Shown piece after piece: positions 14,601 to 27,140 of a stretch of DNA of 64,000 nucleotides. The stretch is taken from contig NW_019091411.1 in the NCBI RefSeq assembly GCF_001949145.1, forward strand, positions 1,078,328-1,142,327. The letters run 5' to 3'. The position numbers and the translations under genes are program-made. The DNA is from Acanthaster planci. Taxonomy: Eukaryota; Echinodermata; Asteroidea; Valvatida; Acanthasteridae. Position 1 is the first letter of the stretch, and the number at the start of each line of letters is the position of its first letter. Below the pieces are notes generated by a model, which ran no database searches, was not told the origin of the DNA, and saw only the letters and a program-made list of their open reading frames with translations.

Positions 14601-15980
14601 ATCCCCTGGACAGAGCTCTTCAAATCTGGCAAATTTGTTACTTTACCCCCTAAAAGCTGTTACAGCCTGTTGTGGGGACACACAGGGGTCAGTTGGCCAA
14701 GCAGGGTTGCTGAGACAGCGCCAAAGGCAAAGGGAGGGCCATTCTGAGAATTCCTTTTATTTAAAAATGTGCATCGGAAACGGTAAAGAAAAAAAAAATG
14801 AAACATGACCAGGAGGGATGATTAGAGATGGAGAAACAATCTGGCACTCAGTTTTCAAGGAGACATGTTTCTGTGGATTTTTTAGAAGGCTCCTACATGT
14901 TGGAAAAATAGCTGTGATGCTCTGAATGGTACCAATAATATCATCTTGGGAATAATTAATGTAAAAAAAAATAAATAGTGGGAATGTGACGTGTCTGATT
15001 GTTCGCCTCCCAAATCTGAATATATCCAAAATAGCTACACAGCAATCTGACCCTTGAAATTCCTACAAGCACCCATTAAAAATCTGGCAAACCTAAATCT
15101 GTGATTACAGAGCCTAATTAAGTTGTGAATGAATTTGGCTATGAATCACTGATGAATTCCTGAATTTGGATAACAGTCCGGTTCCCAGAGCAGAGGACAT
15201 TGACTACAATGAGAGATCTCCAGGTATGATAGCTGCCACAGTCGTTTTCCTCAATTTTTCTGGGTATTTGTGCATGATCTCCATTTCTGCGCAACTCTGA
15301 TTTCACTGACATCTTAAAAACTAATGGACGTACATGTGCATGTCTCATCTAGGTATCCTAGACGTGATGTGATGCTTGCTCTTTGTGGATGATGGATACA
15401 GGTACCTACATGTACCATCAAATTGATATGAGAGGGAACCAGCATTGGATGATACAAGCTACTGGGTTGCCAATGTAAGAATACGGTGTGTCTAACAATT
15501 TAACCACACCAATAATAATCTCAAAATATGGAAGGCCTGACATTTCGATCCTAACAGAATCTTTCTTTGCCTTTGAGAAATATTCTGCTAGTATCGAAAC
15601 GTCAGGCCCTCCATATTTTGAGATTTGTATTTTAGGGCATTGTAGTCAGCAAGTAGTTTGCAGCAGTTTTGTATTACATATCTGTGGAACACCAGTAATA
15701 AGTTATAATTTGTTTTAGTTAATTAATCCATTATAAATGTAATTCATTTCATCCAAGGAATAAGCACTTCATTCATGTACTTCTCTGATTAGGCCTGAGA
15801 CCAGAGGTACCGCAGAAACTCAGAATTCAACACATATATATGTACAGCCACAGGAAGTTTGAAGCTCCAGCTGAACCCAACTGCTATTCAGACAGATGTG
15901 GGAAGACAGCATCAGACAAGCAAAAATCACACTAAATAAAAAAAAAGAGAAGCATGCAAGAGTAAACAGTTGGTACTCAC
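11601..15980. other. AFF intron 6
   Basis: No exon is supported. Contents are a GA microsatellite near 14455-14480, a perfect-looking hairpin at 15518-15624, and a compositionally balanced block at about 13100-13640 with TAAT-core sites that could be a conserved regulatory element (unproven). Confidence 0.5.
15518..15624. repeat. Hairpin repeat, full copy
   Basis: Arms of about 45 bases (ATCTCAAAATATGGAAGGCC ... GGCCCTCCATATTTTGAGAT) surround a short TTGCCTTTGAG loop. The half at 15570-15610 is related to 42189-42236. Confidence 0.85.
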
Positions 15981-16050
15981 TCTGGTTTGACTTGTTTCTT
16001 CTCTGGCAACAAAGTGTCTTTTATAGGGGATCTCGATTCAACTTTGACAT
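15981..16050 (-). CDS. AFF: AFF homologue, exon 6 (SUMO-motif exon)
   Basis: A 70-bp exon (2 + 22 codons + 2) with acceptor TTTCTTGTCCTTTAG and donor AGA/GTGAGT. Only the frame that continues exon 5 is open across it. That frame gives VKVESRSPIKDTLLPEKKQV (residues 402-421) and then Lys-Pro. VKVE (402-405) is another SUMO-consensus tetrapeptide, and RSPIK is a proline-directed phosphosite context. The other two frames contain stops, which supports the phase chain from exon 5. The 10 kb intron to its right contains the assembly gap and several MITEs. Confidence 0.68.
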
Positions 16051-18700
16051 CTAAAGGACAAGAAAAACAAACAAATCATCAAATTAAAAAAAAAACCAAA
16101 ATTCATTTGAAAGTAAAGCAAAAGCAGTTCTTCGTTACATTCCTCATTTTAATAAAAAGGCTACAAAGGGCAGATCCAGAACCTGTGGCCCAAATTTGAT
16201 TTCTTCGGGGGCGGAGAATTTCAAAATTTATATTGCAACCTTTGTTGCCTTTCTGAGGGCTGAGATTACATTTTGTCCTTTTTTTTTTACACCCTTCTGG
16301 TGAAGTGAAATTAGTTGACTCTTTTGGGTTTTTTAGGGGGGAGGGGGCTGGCTCCAATCAGCCTCCCCAGGGATTTACTAATGATGGCTACTAAGCCCTT
16401 TTGAACCTTTATCATTGTAACTTTTCAGACTCAGATCTCAGCCCTGAACACACTTTTATCATGTACTCACATCACGAAAATAGTGACTTCGGATGACCAT
16501 TTTTCATGAGTACTGGCGTAACACATTTGCTAGGGATGTATCCACCATATTCAAATGATACACTTTGGAAGATTGGTGGCAGCTTTACAAACTTTCAAAT
16601 GTCAAATGATACCAGACATTACTACAACACTTTATGCATAAACATGTATAAGCTATTTTCGCATTTCAAAGTTACTGTATCTCAGCCTCACACCCTGAAG
16701 GCAAGGTGATGCCAAAGCCTCCATTCATAAATACTGCAAGGCTCTTTTCTTTCTTGTCATGGTTACATTTATGTAAAACCAAGCATGGCAACAACTGAAA
16801 GCCATTTTTAATAGAATGCTGCTGTTCATGGAATAGCAAAAGAGTCATTTTTTTGTAACATGCATTTAACTGCACTCACACAATATCCATAAGAATTTTC
16901 TTCAGTGCAATATTAAACTTAAAAAAAATAAGTCAACAGTCATCGGTTCTTCCAATTTAACTTTGGAAACTCGGGAGAGTTGTGATGTCAATTTGTCATG
17001 TATGAGAGTTAAGTTTCCAACAACTGACAGCAGTTGGGAAGGGAAGCATCTCAAACCCAAAACTAAAGTAAAAAACTCCCAAGATGCTGCTGCACAAAAC
17101 AACATCTTAAATCCAAACAGAGAAGTTGGCCTGGACAAGACGTGAAACAACAGCTGCCAACTCTACAAGCTAAAAAAACAAAAGTCCATCTATCATTGCA
17201 TGATGTATTCTTTACACAGCACACATGTGAAACATTCATTATTTACTTTACACAATGCCTGAGTAAATCCTCATCTGATCAGTACATGTACCCTGCTCAC
17301 CATTTTTTCCCTTCTAACTCCAGGGTAAATAATTACAGAAAGTTCTCCAGTTTTGGATCAGTATTTTTCTTTTCAAGAAACTTTTGTTTGCCCTGCAAAT
17401 TTCTTTACCTGACAGATAATTTGAGTTGTTTCTTTTCATTAGCTGTATCAGCATCAGAAGTTCAAAGATTTATTCATCTGTTGAACTAAGAAATGGACCT
17501 TCATATTTCTCATTATCAGTCACTATTTGGTGTGAAGAGCCATGTTACGTCAACAATACTGCAACCATGATTATTAGGGATTAAAATGTTCTATTTACCA
17601 CACACTGAGGATTAGAAATTCTGTTTTTGTGCTGAAGCCATGTGCTTTGTGTTGGGATGAATTAATCATGACATGTGATCAATAACCAATCAGTCAGATG
17701 GCGAGATTTATTTAGGTATTGTATAAAATTCTTATAAAAGATGCAAATGTCTTCTTGCTCTCCATAACCTCCCCAAACATTCTCAAGAGTTGATACTTAC
17801 CCTAACATTACTCTATCCTCCTATATGAAAATGATTTCCACACACCCCCGGGGGCTTGGGTAAATATTCATTTACTGCATACAGAGACAGGGCTGATGCA
17901 CGAGAGGGGGAAAACACACAAATTTGTCCGATCCTCACAAACACTTGGCAAGGAATTGGACAACATTTCCCGCTTAGCAGAGCAATTGGGTAAAATCCCT
18001 TTCTGGCTCAGATACTGGCTGATTGCCAGTATCGCTTTACAAAGCGCTCCACAGTCTGGCCACAGTGACATTTACACACTTGTCCTTATCTTAATCAAAC
18101 ATGCCGGGGCTCTGAGGAAACATTAGTCCAGACTCCAGAGCAAACCCCACCTGACGATGGATAGAAAAATTGATTAAAAAAAGAAAGAAAGAAACAAGAA
18201 AAAAAAGAGGTTGTCGTTGGGTTGTCACGAGTACCTGTGCCTGTTGGCCTGGCTAGAAAGCAAATGTAATGCAAAGGCTTTATTAAAGGGTCCATGCAAA
18301 TTTTACTCAGGATTTTTTTTGTGCAACCTTCTACGTCTTTAACACTATAGGACATCCCTTTTTTTGGTTGAAGTTTTAAAATTTCGAAATTTTCAAAGCT
18401 TTTCCTTTAAAATAAAGGTGCTGTTGCTGTGAGGCCATTCAAGGAAGACACTCTACATTTCAGGGGTTTCCTGTTCACATTGTGAACCAAAAATTATTCC
18501 AACAGCATATGCCCAAAATGAAGTGCGTCACAGGTCTTTCAGGCATATGTGCTTACTCTGTCCTATCAGTTCAACCCTAAGTGGACTCAAGCATGTGCTT
18601 TATTCCCCAATGATGTTACTTTTTGAAATACTGAAGTGGCTCACTGGCCCAACTGAAAAACATGAGAAACCTTTGCTCACTGGCCTACTGCCTACTGACA

Positions 18701-18950
18701 GGGTAATTCCAGAAATTAGGGGTTCATTTTTTGGGGGGAGGGTCCCTGAAACATTTGACATGTGATTTTGTAAGTTCAGAACTCATTTTCTAATTCCCAA
18801 GAGTGATGAATAAATGTAAATTACCTGCCAAACGAGTAATAATTGTTTGAAATCAATTCCAGTGATATTTCCATGTAAAATAACGAAGGTCAGATGTAAC
18901 AGGGACACAAAAATGTCACACTTTTGGACCCCTAATTTCTGGAATTACCC
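18701..18950. mobile_element. MITE with near-perfect 24-bp terminal repeats
   Basis: The left end GGGTAATTCCAGAAATTAGG (then GGTTC) is matched by the right end GGACCCCTAATTTCTGGAATTACCC read in reverse complement. Total length is 250 bp. No clear target duplication was found, so the superfamily is open. Near-identical ends suggest recent activity. Confidence 0.8.
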
Positions 18951-21049
18951 AACAATGCTTCACCAGAGTGGACGAAATTTACAACAGCAAAATGTCCAAA
19001 ATTCAGGCAAATTTTAGCCCCAAAACAGCTACAACACTAAGGTTTCTACCCCAGAGGGTCCACAATTTTGCTCATGAATATGCAAATTGGCATAGCACAA
19101 AAATCAAGAAGGCACCATAATGCCCTTACAATGGCACGGCACAGATTAGACATCAGGTTAAACAGGATCCAAAGGAGCCTTTACAATGACTGGAATTGTA
19201 AAAAATTACATGGCTCGACCTGTTAGAAGTAAATAAGTAGCACGTCCCATTAAGAATTGCAGCGATGATTGCCGTCACGTTACTGCCACTAAACAAGTAC
19301 CATGCACTGCCAAATGCCACTTTTTTTTTTTTTCTCTCCATCATGCAGCAGCCTCAGTTTCTGATGAAGCATGACGCAAATAGCATCATCTCCAATCATT
19401 TCCAGCCAACACTTCTTGGATGCAAATCTTACGATCTCGGCCACGCAAGGAAAAACGTTCCTGTTCTCTGCCAGATCCCGATGAGTGTTTACTGATACAT
19501 CATACGCAACATGCGCACACTGACCCCCCCCCAAGAGGCTCCATCACTCGGAGGGAGATTGTGTGAGTATAATTTCCCACAACGGGGAGGAGAGTGAGGT
19601 GTACTGGGCCCATGTACTCTGCGAACAGATTAACAAAGACGATGGTGAGGGCTGGTACCCATGTGCGTCACAACAAATCCGATCCCAACGAATTTATTGG
19701 CAATCAGAAGCACCAGGCCCTCCCTGAAGCAATGCAAAAGGGCTTGATATGATCAGAGCAGTATTTCTAGACCAAGGCAGGGCAGGATAATATGTGACCG
19801 AATGGGATGGGGGAAACATGACAAAAGAGGAGGGTAAGAGGGGTAAAGGAATAGATTGACGAGAACTAGAGACGAAGACCGGGAGAGTGTATCACACACG
19901 CCTGGTTAGACCCAGGCAATTAATGCAATGAAGCACAAGGGCTGGCAAGAAATCTTACTCATGACGCAAGACTGGCACAACATGAAAAAAACATAAAGCC
20001 CAGGCTTGTGGTAATCTAGACAACTGAAGCAATTTGGTATGCCAACCCAATATTTGTGTTTTTAGTACTGATTTTTTTTAAAGGCTTTTCTGTGAGGATG
20101 TACTGTAAATTCAGACTCTGTCATATCACACTCTAATGACACACAAAGGTTCTCATTTATCACTGTAAGAGCTGAACAAATGCTTTCCATGTTGTCAAAT
20201 GATGTGAATATCCTTGAATGTCTCCACTGAAGATCAATACTTTGACATGGTCACACAAATGCACATAATTTGCAAGGGCGTCATGAACACATTCCTTTCA
20301 GACCTAGATTGGCTATATTTGTAGACAAATTGTCCAACCAGAGGAGTTTAATCAAGAGGAAACAATGTGTGTTATGCTGCACCTCTGCAAACCCACCATA
20401 AGCTGAAAATACGTACCGCAATGGCTGAAATACCAAATCAGCATGCATGCCAACACAGACACTGTACTTGTACTTTTGGAAATATACGTCAGTGGCTTAT
20501 CAGTTGCTGCTCTGTAACGATTTCCTGAATACAGCGCTTTATTAACTACATGATTTTAACAGGAAATTCCAACTGCTGTCTAAAAAAAATAAAGTGTTTC
20601 TTCAAAGCATTTCTCTCTGTTTAATACTTCCTATTTTTTTTTTTTTTTAATGTAGGGCTTATTCAAGTTCTTGTGCTTACAGTCTGCTCTGGAATTACGC
20701 AGAAAATACCCACACCAGAGCACTGTAATATAATCCTCTTTATGTAAGTCCATTTTCTACTAAAATGTCAAATGGAACTGCAGGTAGTATAAAGGCTTTA
20801 GTGTGCTGCCCTCTTGTGACAAGTAGTCCTCTGGTAACTTGAACCCTGACATTAGATATTGATGATCACATGTGTAAACGTACTGTGGGTGTTAAATACA
20901 TGTACTGGTCTGGCGTCAACTCATTGTAACCACTAACTTTTGGTGGGGGGTACTGATGATTTACTGTTTTTCCTTTTCATGATCTACATGTAAATGTAGT
21001 CAATTACAACCCAAGAAAACTGACAAAATTTCTGCAGGTTTAATATATA

Positions 21050-21823
21050 CAGTAAACTCTTGATAATTCGAACCTCAGGGGAGTGGATAAAAATTCAAGT
21101 TATCTGGATTTTGAGCAAACGAAAGTTCTTGAGTCTCACCCACACACACGCACAGCATACAAGCAACCTACCCTGTGGTGGCTACTGGAGATTGGAAAAA
21201 CGATTTTTTTTTCAATAGTTGTGTGCTTTTGTCTTTTTATTTCTTACCTTTCCTTTTCTACCTGTTTAAAATATTCAAGCGAGATTTGCCGATGCAAAAC
21301 AGAGCATTTCTAGCACCGCGCTGGGCCAGCATGATTACGCAGTCAGCTTGTGAACAGCGCGTCCAGTGCTGCAATTGGGCAGGAAGCAGCAGTCAGGCTA
21401 CAGCTGCAGCACACACAAGTGTGGTCACATGACAATTGGACTGGAAGAATGCGGCTACATTTCAGCAGCGATGGCATTCAGGCTTGCTTGATAGCAAGGA
21501 TATTATTTAGGCCGTGATCGCAACGAGTCAATTACAATGGCACTGTCAGCAAGCATGCTCGTGTCCCCATGCTAAAAAGACAGTGACTCATAATTAAAGT
21601 CTCGTGTTCTTTTCCACTTATTGCCAGTGATTTGGCAGCAGTCTTTTCAGATTGGCCCTTCAAAAACTTCAAGTTAAGCGGATGTAGTAGTGTGGGCATT
21701 TCGAGTTACGGACGTACATGTAGTTTTTTACATAAGAGCCTACTCTCTTGGCGAGCATGAAGAATGTGTTTGAGATAAGCCGAGTTTCAAGTTAACCGAC
21801 TTTGAGTTATCGAGAGTTTACTG
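21050..21823. mobile_element. Tigger/pogo-like non-autonomous element
   Basis: The ends are CAGTAAACTCTTGATAATTC and ...GAGTTATCGAGAGTTTACTG, inverted repeats flanked by TA on both sides (21048-21049, 21824-21825). CAGT...ACTG ends with a TA duplication and the 'cgataattcgaa'-type subterminal sequence are typical of pogo/Tigger elements. At 774 bp, without a transposase frame, it is non-autonomous. Confidence 0.8.
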
Positions 21824-21856
21824 TATAAAAAAATAAAGATTTAATTTTTTTTGTAA

Positions 21857-21918
21857 CCCTCACCCAAGGAGGTACGTGAAAATTCATATTGAAACTGGAA
21901 AAGTGAAGACTTGCAGGG
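21857..21918. mobile_element. 62-bp mini-element, copy 2
   Basis: Same length as the copy at 35911 and aligned with it throughout the left half (AAGGAGGTACGTGAAAATTC, TATTGAAACTGGA). It begins CCCT after GTAA and ends AGGG before TTTTAA, so the TTAA flanks are degraded. Confidence 0.55.
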
Positions 21919-22556
21919 TTTTAACTAGGATCTTAGACAATAGTGTAAGCCATTTTGAACCAACATGTACATAATACAAGAATGTATCATTTTGAAAATC
22001 TAGGTCTTCTTCACAATAATCCCTTTTTGGCAGCCTGGAAGGACTGGTGACAAGATTGAGGAGTTCCAAAATGCATGTTCTGGAGATGCTCGCTCCAGGG
22101 GCTAGAGCAGGTGGAATCCACAGTATCTTATAAGTGACTGCAGGGGGCAGGGTGAGTGTACACCATGGAGCTCGCCTCAGCGAAGGAGCAGATGGAGTTG
22201 GTCAAGCAATGGCAGCAGCAGCGGGGATGCAGGTTTGTAGGTAATGGGGATATGGTGTGCCACAAGGGGTGAGGGAGGGTGAGAGGTGGGATGCTTTAAA
22301 TTGGAGATCTGCAGGCATGATTGATCTCATTCTGCTTGTCCTACATATCAGTGTTTGGAGACACGCCTGCAGGTGGTAATGACTGGGGCATCAAGTTTTC
22401 TCATGAGGTTTTTTATTTTGTAACTTGTAACTCCTCCCCCCCCCAAGTCCCGAGCTTTGTGTCCAGTCCAACATCCAAATTGTAATGCAGGCCACAAGAT
22501 GATGGAGCTCACCTCCTTTCCGCCAATATTTTATTGTTTGTTTGTTTGTTGGGTTT

Positions 22557-22902
22557 NNNNNNNNNNNNNNNNNNNNNNNNNNNNNNNNNNNNNNNNNNNN
22601 NNNNNNNNNNNNNNNNNNNNNNNNNNNNNNNNNNNNNNNNNNNNNNNNNNNNNNNNNNNNNNNNNNNNNNNNNNNNNNNNNNNNNNNNNNNNNNNNNNNN
22701 NNNNNNNNNNNNNNNNNNNNNNNNNNNNNNNNNNNNNNNNNNNNNNNNNNNNNNNNNNNNNNNNNNNNNNNNNNNNNNNNNNNNNNNNNNNNNNNNNNNN
22801 NNNNNNNNNNNNNNNNNNNNNNNNNNNNNNNNNNNNNNNNNNNNNNNNNNNNNNNNNNNNNNNNNNNNNNNNNNNNNNNNNNNNNNNNNNNNNNNNNNNN
22901 NN
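22557..22902. other. Assembly gap (346 N) inside a TTTG repeat
   Basis: The run of N is flanked on the left by GTTTGTTTGTTTG and on the right by TTTGTTTG, so the unresolved sequence is probably an expanded TTTG microsatellite. Reading frames crossing it are meaningless. Confidence 0.95.
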
Positions 22903-22919
22903 TTTGTTTGTTTTTCTGA

Positions 22920-23040
22920 TGTTTTTGGAGTTTGCTTTCCATGTTTTTGGGAGGTGGGTCAGGGGCTCGGTGTTCAGGTCTGGGGATTCAGAGTTTGGGA
23001 TTCAGGTATCAGGATTCAGTTTTCAGGGTTTGGTTTGATT
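22920..23040 (+). repeat. Degenerate GGATTCAG/GGTTT-rich repeat
   Basis: Irregular repetition of TTCAGG, GGGATTCAG and GGTTTGG directly right of the gap. It is probably the degenerate edge of the same simple-sequence block. Confidence 0.5.
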
Positions 23041-24552
23041 TGCTTTGTTTTTCTCATCATACATAAGGCCCTTTTGCCAATTTTGCACAGATGTTACCTG
23101 TGGACAATCCTTATTTGAAGCATGTCATATCAAACAACTGAATCACTTGTTGTCAAAATCAAAGTTTGCAGTCTTCTGATCCACTTCAAAATGTAATTTA
23201 TGATATTCTAATACCATACTAATCATAATTGGATTCTACTCTCACCAGCTGTCATGAGTCTGTTCCCCATCCCAGGTATACAGGTTTGAATTGCAATTTC
23301 AATGCAAGCTTGAATCTCCACGGTAATATTGGACAGGAGTTGATTAGTGGCCATTTTGGTTGATTTTGCTGGTACCCAAGATATTCTTTGTACAAAGGTT
23401 ACCAGGGAAAACTGACCAGTACCGGTAGTCGACAAATGGTTGATGATCGATTTTGAGATCTGATGTCAGTAAAAGAAAGGAACAAGCCTGGATGTTATAC
23501 CTCTGTCTTGAATTTTTTTTTTTTCACTGATCCCAATGTGACAGGGTGACCAAACTGCATGTCAAACTCACTGTTCAACATCAAATCATCCAGCACTATA
23601 TGATATAATGCACACACACATCCCCACAGTGTACAGGATAATGCTGGGACTGCTAACCACTTATGTTCAAAGATTCCTTTGTCAACCTTCATTTCCCTCA
23701 GAAAGCAAGTAAAAACATCATCAAGACGTAGATACAACAAACAATTGTTGACTCCTGTGATATGGGACATGACATTTTGAACACCCTCAAGTATGCATAG
23801 CACCCTCGGCTATGCCTCTGGAGCTATGCATCCCCCAGGTTTTCAAACATCATATCCAATATCACGGCAGTCAACAATTGATAATTGATATCACAAACGA
23901 GCGGCTATTTCTGTTGGCAAAATAGAAGTGCAATATGAGTAGATTCCACACCAGCTATCCAACAAGTTGAGTAACCTAGGGCAAAAATTCATGTTAAAGA
24001 AAAAGGCCCCTGTGCAGGAGGAGATTGGGCATCGCTTACAAGCCCAACATCAGGAAGGAGTCAGAGGGAATGCCATCTACAAGTTAGCTGCTATCTTGTA
24101 TTCCCAAGCAACAGTTCCAGGGGATGTACTGATATTTAAGACATCAACCTTGTGATATTTGCAGGTGGCAGTATCCATCCATTAGCCACACCTGTGGGCT
24201 TCTATATGAGCAAATGGCTCTGCCCACTGGGAGGAGGCTGCCTGCAATCTCTGGAACTCCTCAAAGACTTACCGGGATTATGAAAAAGTTGACATTTTTT
24301 CAGTGAGAATTGCAAAATACAACTGTCACAGCCTCTTATGTTTGAAATGTTCCATGTCCATGCAAATTTTACAGGAGTGGCAGTTTTTACTGATACTTTT
24401 TTTGGCGGGGAGAAATATGGTAGATGCACCCAGCATTTAAATATATACCATCAGATCCTTGTTTACATTCTGCAAGTGTACAACCTTCCAATCAGGTTTG
24501 AAATTTTTCCACAGTATTATCATGGTACTTACAGGTGAAAAGCGGTCCCACT

Positions 24553-24852
24553 CATCAACAAAGATCGTATAGCACCGCAAAGCGGCGCAAGATGGCGAAC
24601 TTCACCATGAATACACGTAAAACGTTGTAATCGCATGGGCGCCAATTGAGCAAGCAATACGCCTGCGCAATGCACATTAATGCACAGGCGCAGGCGCTGC
24701 GGCAGGCACGTGCACCTGGTGAGCCTGCGCCCAAGCATTACCGTAAACTGCGCAGGCGTATCGCTTGCTCAAATGGCACCCATGATAATTACATCTTTTG
24801 GGCAGAGTTATCCATCTTGCGCCTTCGGCGCTATACGATCTTTGCTGATCAA
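24553..24852. mobile_element. Foldback element with about 120-bp arms
   Basis: The left arm (AAAGATCGTATAGCACCGC ... GAGCAAGCAATACGCCTGCG) is matched in inverse by the right arm (CGCAGGCGTATCGCTTGCTC ... CTTCGGCGCTATACGATCTT). An inner pair of GCGCAGGC-type repeats adds a second stem. The element is markedly richer in GC and CpG than the surrounding intron. Confidence 0.75.
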
Positions 24853-25963
24853 TACTGTATTAAAACTAAAAATGGATGCCAGCATTGAGCTACATAAACT
24901 TCATCATAAGGAACCAACTGGTCAAAATTTATACATGTGTATTTTACCAGTTCACGGTACTCACCAATCCCGGTTTGAATTCAGTTTAAAACCCAGAACC
25001 AGAAAAACAGGCAACATTGGCAGGTGACGAATAAATTTTCCACTTTGGATGGCGCCTCAGCTGGATACAATCCCACAGATGTAACCAATCCAGAACAAAT
25101 TTACCAACACTTTCCACAGATTACGACCCATTCATGGGGAGGAGTTTTTAAGGAGCTGCCGAAAATGCAAATTAAATACAGGCACGACAATAGCTCAGTG
25201 TCGCGTTCCAGAAGGGAACATTATCACTTTAAAATGGGGGCTTCTCAATGGGATCCCAGTTCTACGGTGTCGGATCACGGCGCGCCCGACACACTGCTTA
25301 TAATGGATCTGACAAGTGTAGGCAACACTGGAGAGATTTGTCCCGCATTTCATGCCCCTCGGAGGTTCCCTGAAATTGATCCCGGGGAGAGACGCTGGTA
25401 AAACAGCGGCAACTGGGAAGGCATAATCTGGGCAAAGGGGGGAGGCCACAGTGTGTGCAGCAGGGGGGCTGTTTTGTTACTGGTTATTTTTGTTTGATTG
25501 GTGAGCCTTTGGGAGTTTCGGTGCAACCTCAGCCACAGAGGTTGACCTATGGGCTTTGCTTACAAGTGTGACAACCAATCACTTCAACAATGTCAAACCG
25601 CACATACACAGGGAAATTAGAGTTGTAAGGGACCTGCTGACATAATTTCTGAAACAGGGGATCAAGGGAAAAGATCCACAAAGACGTACATGTAGTTTAT
25701 TCAAAGAGCAAGATTATGCCCCGACTTGAACCAATGTATCATCTGATTGGAAATTCTCAGAATCAATCAGGTCTTGGAAAAGAGGACATCTGAAGATAGC
25801 AGATGCCGAACAGTATCATCCACCCTAAGGCGACCTGCATTGAAGACTCACACTTAATATCCGTCTATTACTACTGAAGTGGTCTGTGTAAAGGCTGGTT
25901 ATGTCATGAACAGAAAGCTGGGGCGGTTTGGAGTTATTATCTCTATAAACCATATGAACATAC

Positions 25964-26027
25964 CATGCTTCATGTCTCCAGGGCCTGAATTGCTGGCAGT
26001 GGGCACTTGTAGCAAATTGTCGGATGG
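25964..26027 (-). CDS. AFF: AFF homologue, exon 5 (21 codons plus 1 base)
   Basis: The exon has a long pyrimidine-tract acceptor (TTTCCTTTTTCAG) and the donor CATG/GTATGT. Read from phase 0 it encodes PSDNLLQVPTASNSGPGDMKH (residues 380-400) plus a final G. It joins exon 4 in phase, and its single leftover base combines with the AT that opens exon 6 to make an Asp codon (401). The sequence is polar and disorder-prone like the rest of the protein. No domain is recognisable in it. Skipped or additional exons inside the flanking 9 kb intron cannot be excluded. Confidence 0.68.
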
Positions 26028-26689
26028 CTGAAAAAGGAAAAAAAAGACAATAAAACCAAGTCAATCATTGGGGACTTGCATTGGAATATTTCACCTTCTG
26101 AACATCCAGGTATTCCGACACGAACACCTCTAAACATTCTTGGTTCTCCTCTCTAGACGACGTAAGAAAGGGGAAGAAATGAAAGTATCTACAGGTCTTT
26201 TGGGGATTTTCTCTTAAACGTTCATGCCGATTTATCATAATTGTAATTTCTGGATTTAAGTCTACAGGTATGTGTACATTTCAATCCACACAATGACGGT
26301 ACATACTGGTATGATCCAAGCACACAGTACACGTATGAAGTTGTTTATTTGAACATAGTTAAATGAAATGCGCAAATAAAGAGTTCATGTTTTAAAAAAA
26401 AATCAATCCAACTTTTTAAGCTTTTTTAAGACAGGCATTTCATCACAGAACTGACTGCACATGTGATGAGCATACCTGGCAAGCTTAAGGGTTCATGCAA
26501 TACAATTATTTTACTACCACCCTTGATATTGCACCTTTATAGGTCAATTAACCTTAAATTTTACAATTTTTGGAACTCTTAAGGTTGTGCAGGTATTTTC
26601 AAAGAGGAAATTTGGAGTTCATGAAATGAAATTTCATGAAATATCAAATGAAATGAAATGTGTCTTCTGTGATAAAGTGTGATTTACAT

Positions 26690-26770
26690 CACAGGAACAG
26701 TGCCCTCACTTGTCTAGAATAGCTTGGACGATGTTTAAAACAGTGCACTTTTCAATACATTAAACCCCAG
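26690..26770. repeat. Interspersed repeat shared with 32545-32625
   Basis: Second copy of the unclassified repeat: GAACAGTGCCCTCA followed by CTTGGACGATGTTTAAAACA and TTTTCAATACA. Confidence 0.6.
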
Positions 26771-27140
26771 ATATTATTTTTAAAGGTTTTTATACACCGA
26801 AGAATAATACAAAGATGCACATAATGTGAGCCTAAAAATAGCCACTGGATCCTGTGAAATCTGACCCCCAAAAATGTGAGCTGTTAGCAGTACTGGAGGT
26901 GGAAGGAAGTGCCTTATGTGTGGTTGAGACTATAACAAGCACCTGCACCAATCTTAAATCAAATCAGAAGCAAGTCAAATGAACTGTGACAAAAGCATTC
27001 CATTGTCATCGAGCACTGCCTTCCTTAACAAGTGTTCTTGTGAAAGAACTTGTGATGGACAGGACTATGACACTACTGTAAGGCAGCGGAGAGGCTCACA
27101 GTGCTAAAGTATTGCCATGATTTGACAGCACAGACACTTA

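Larger units (their letters stand above)
16051..25963. other. AFF intron 5
   Basis: Holds a MITE (18701-18950), a Tigger-like element (21050-21823), a 62-bp mini-element (21857-21918), the assembly gap and a foldback (24553-24852). A short plus-strand frame at about 22165-22271 has an ideal ATG context (ACCATGG) and encodes KEQMELVKQWQQQRG-like sequence, but no partner exon is seen. Confidence 0.5.

Noticed and set aside
22391-23118. Several ORFs of 125-194 codons
   Set aside because: They exist only because the run of N carries no stop codons.
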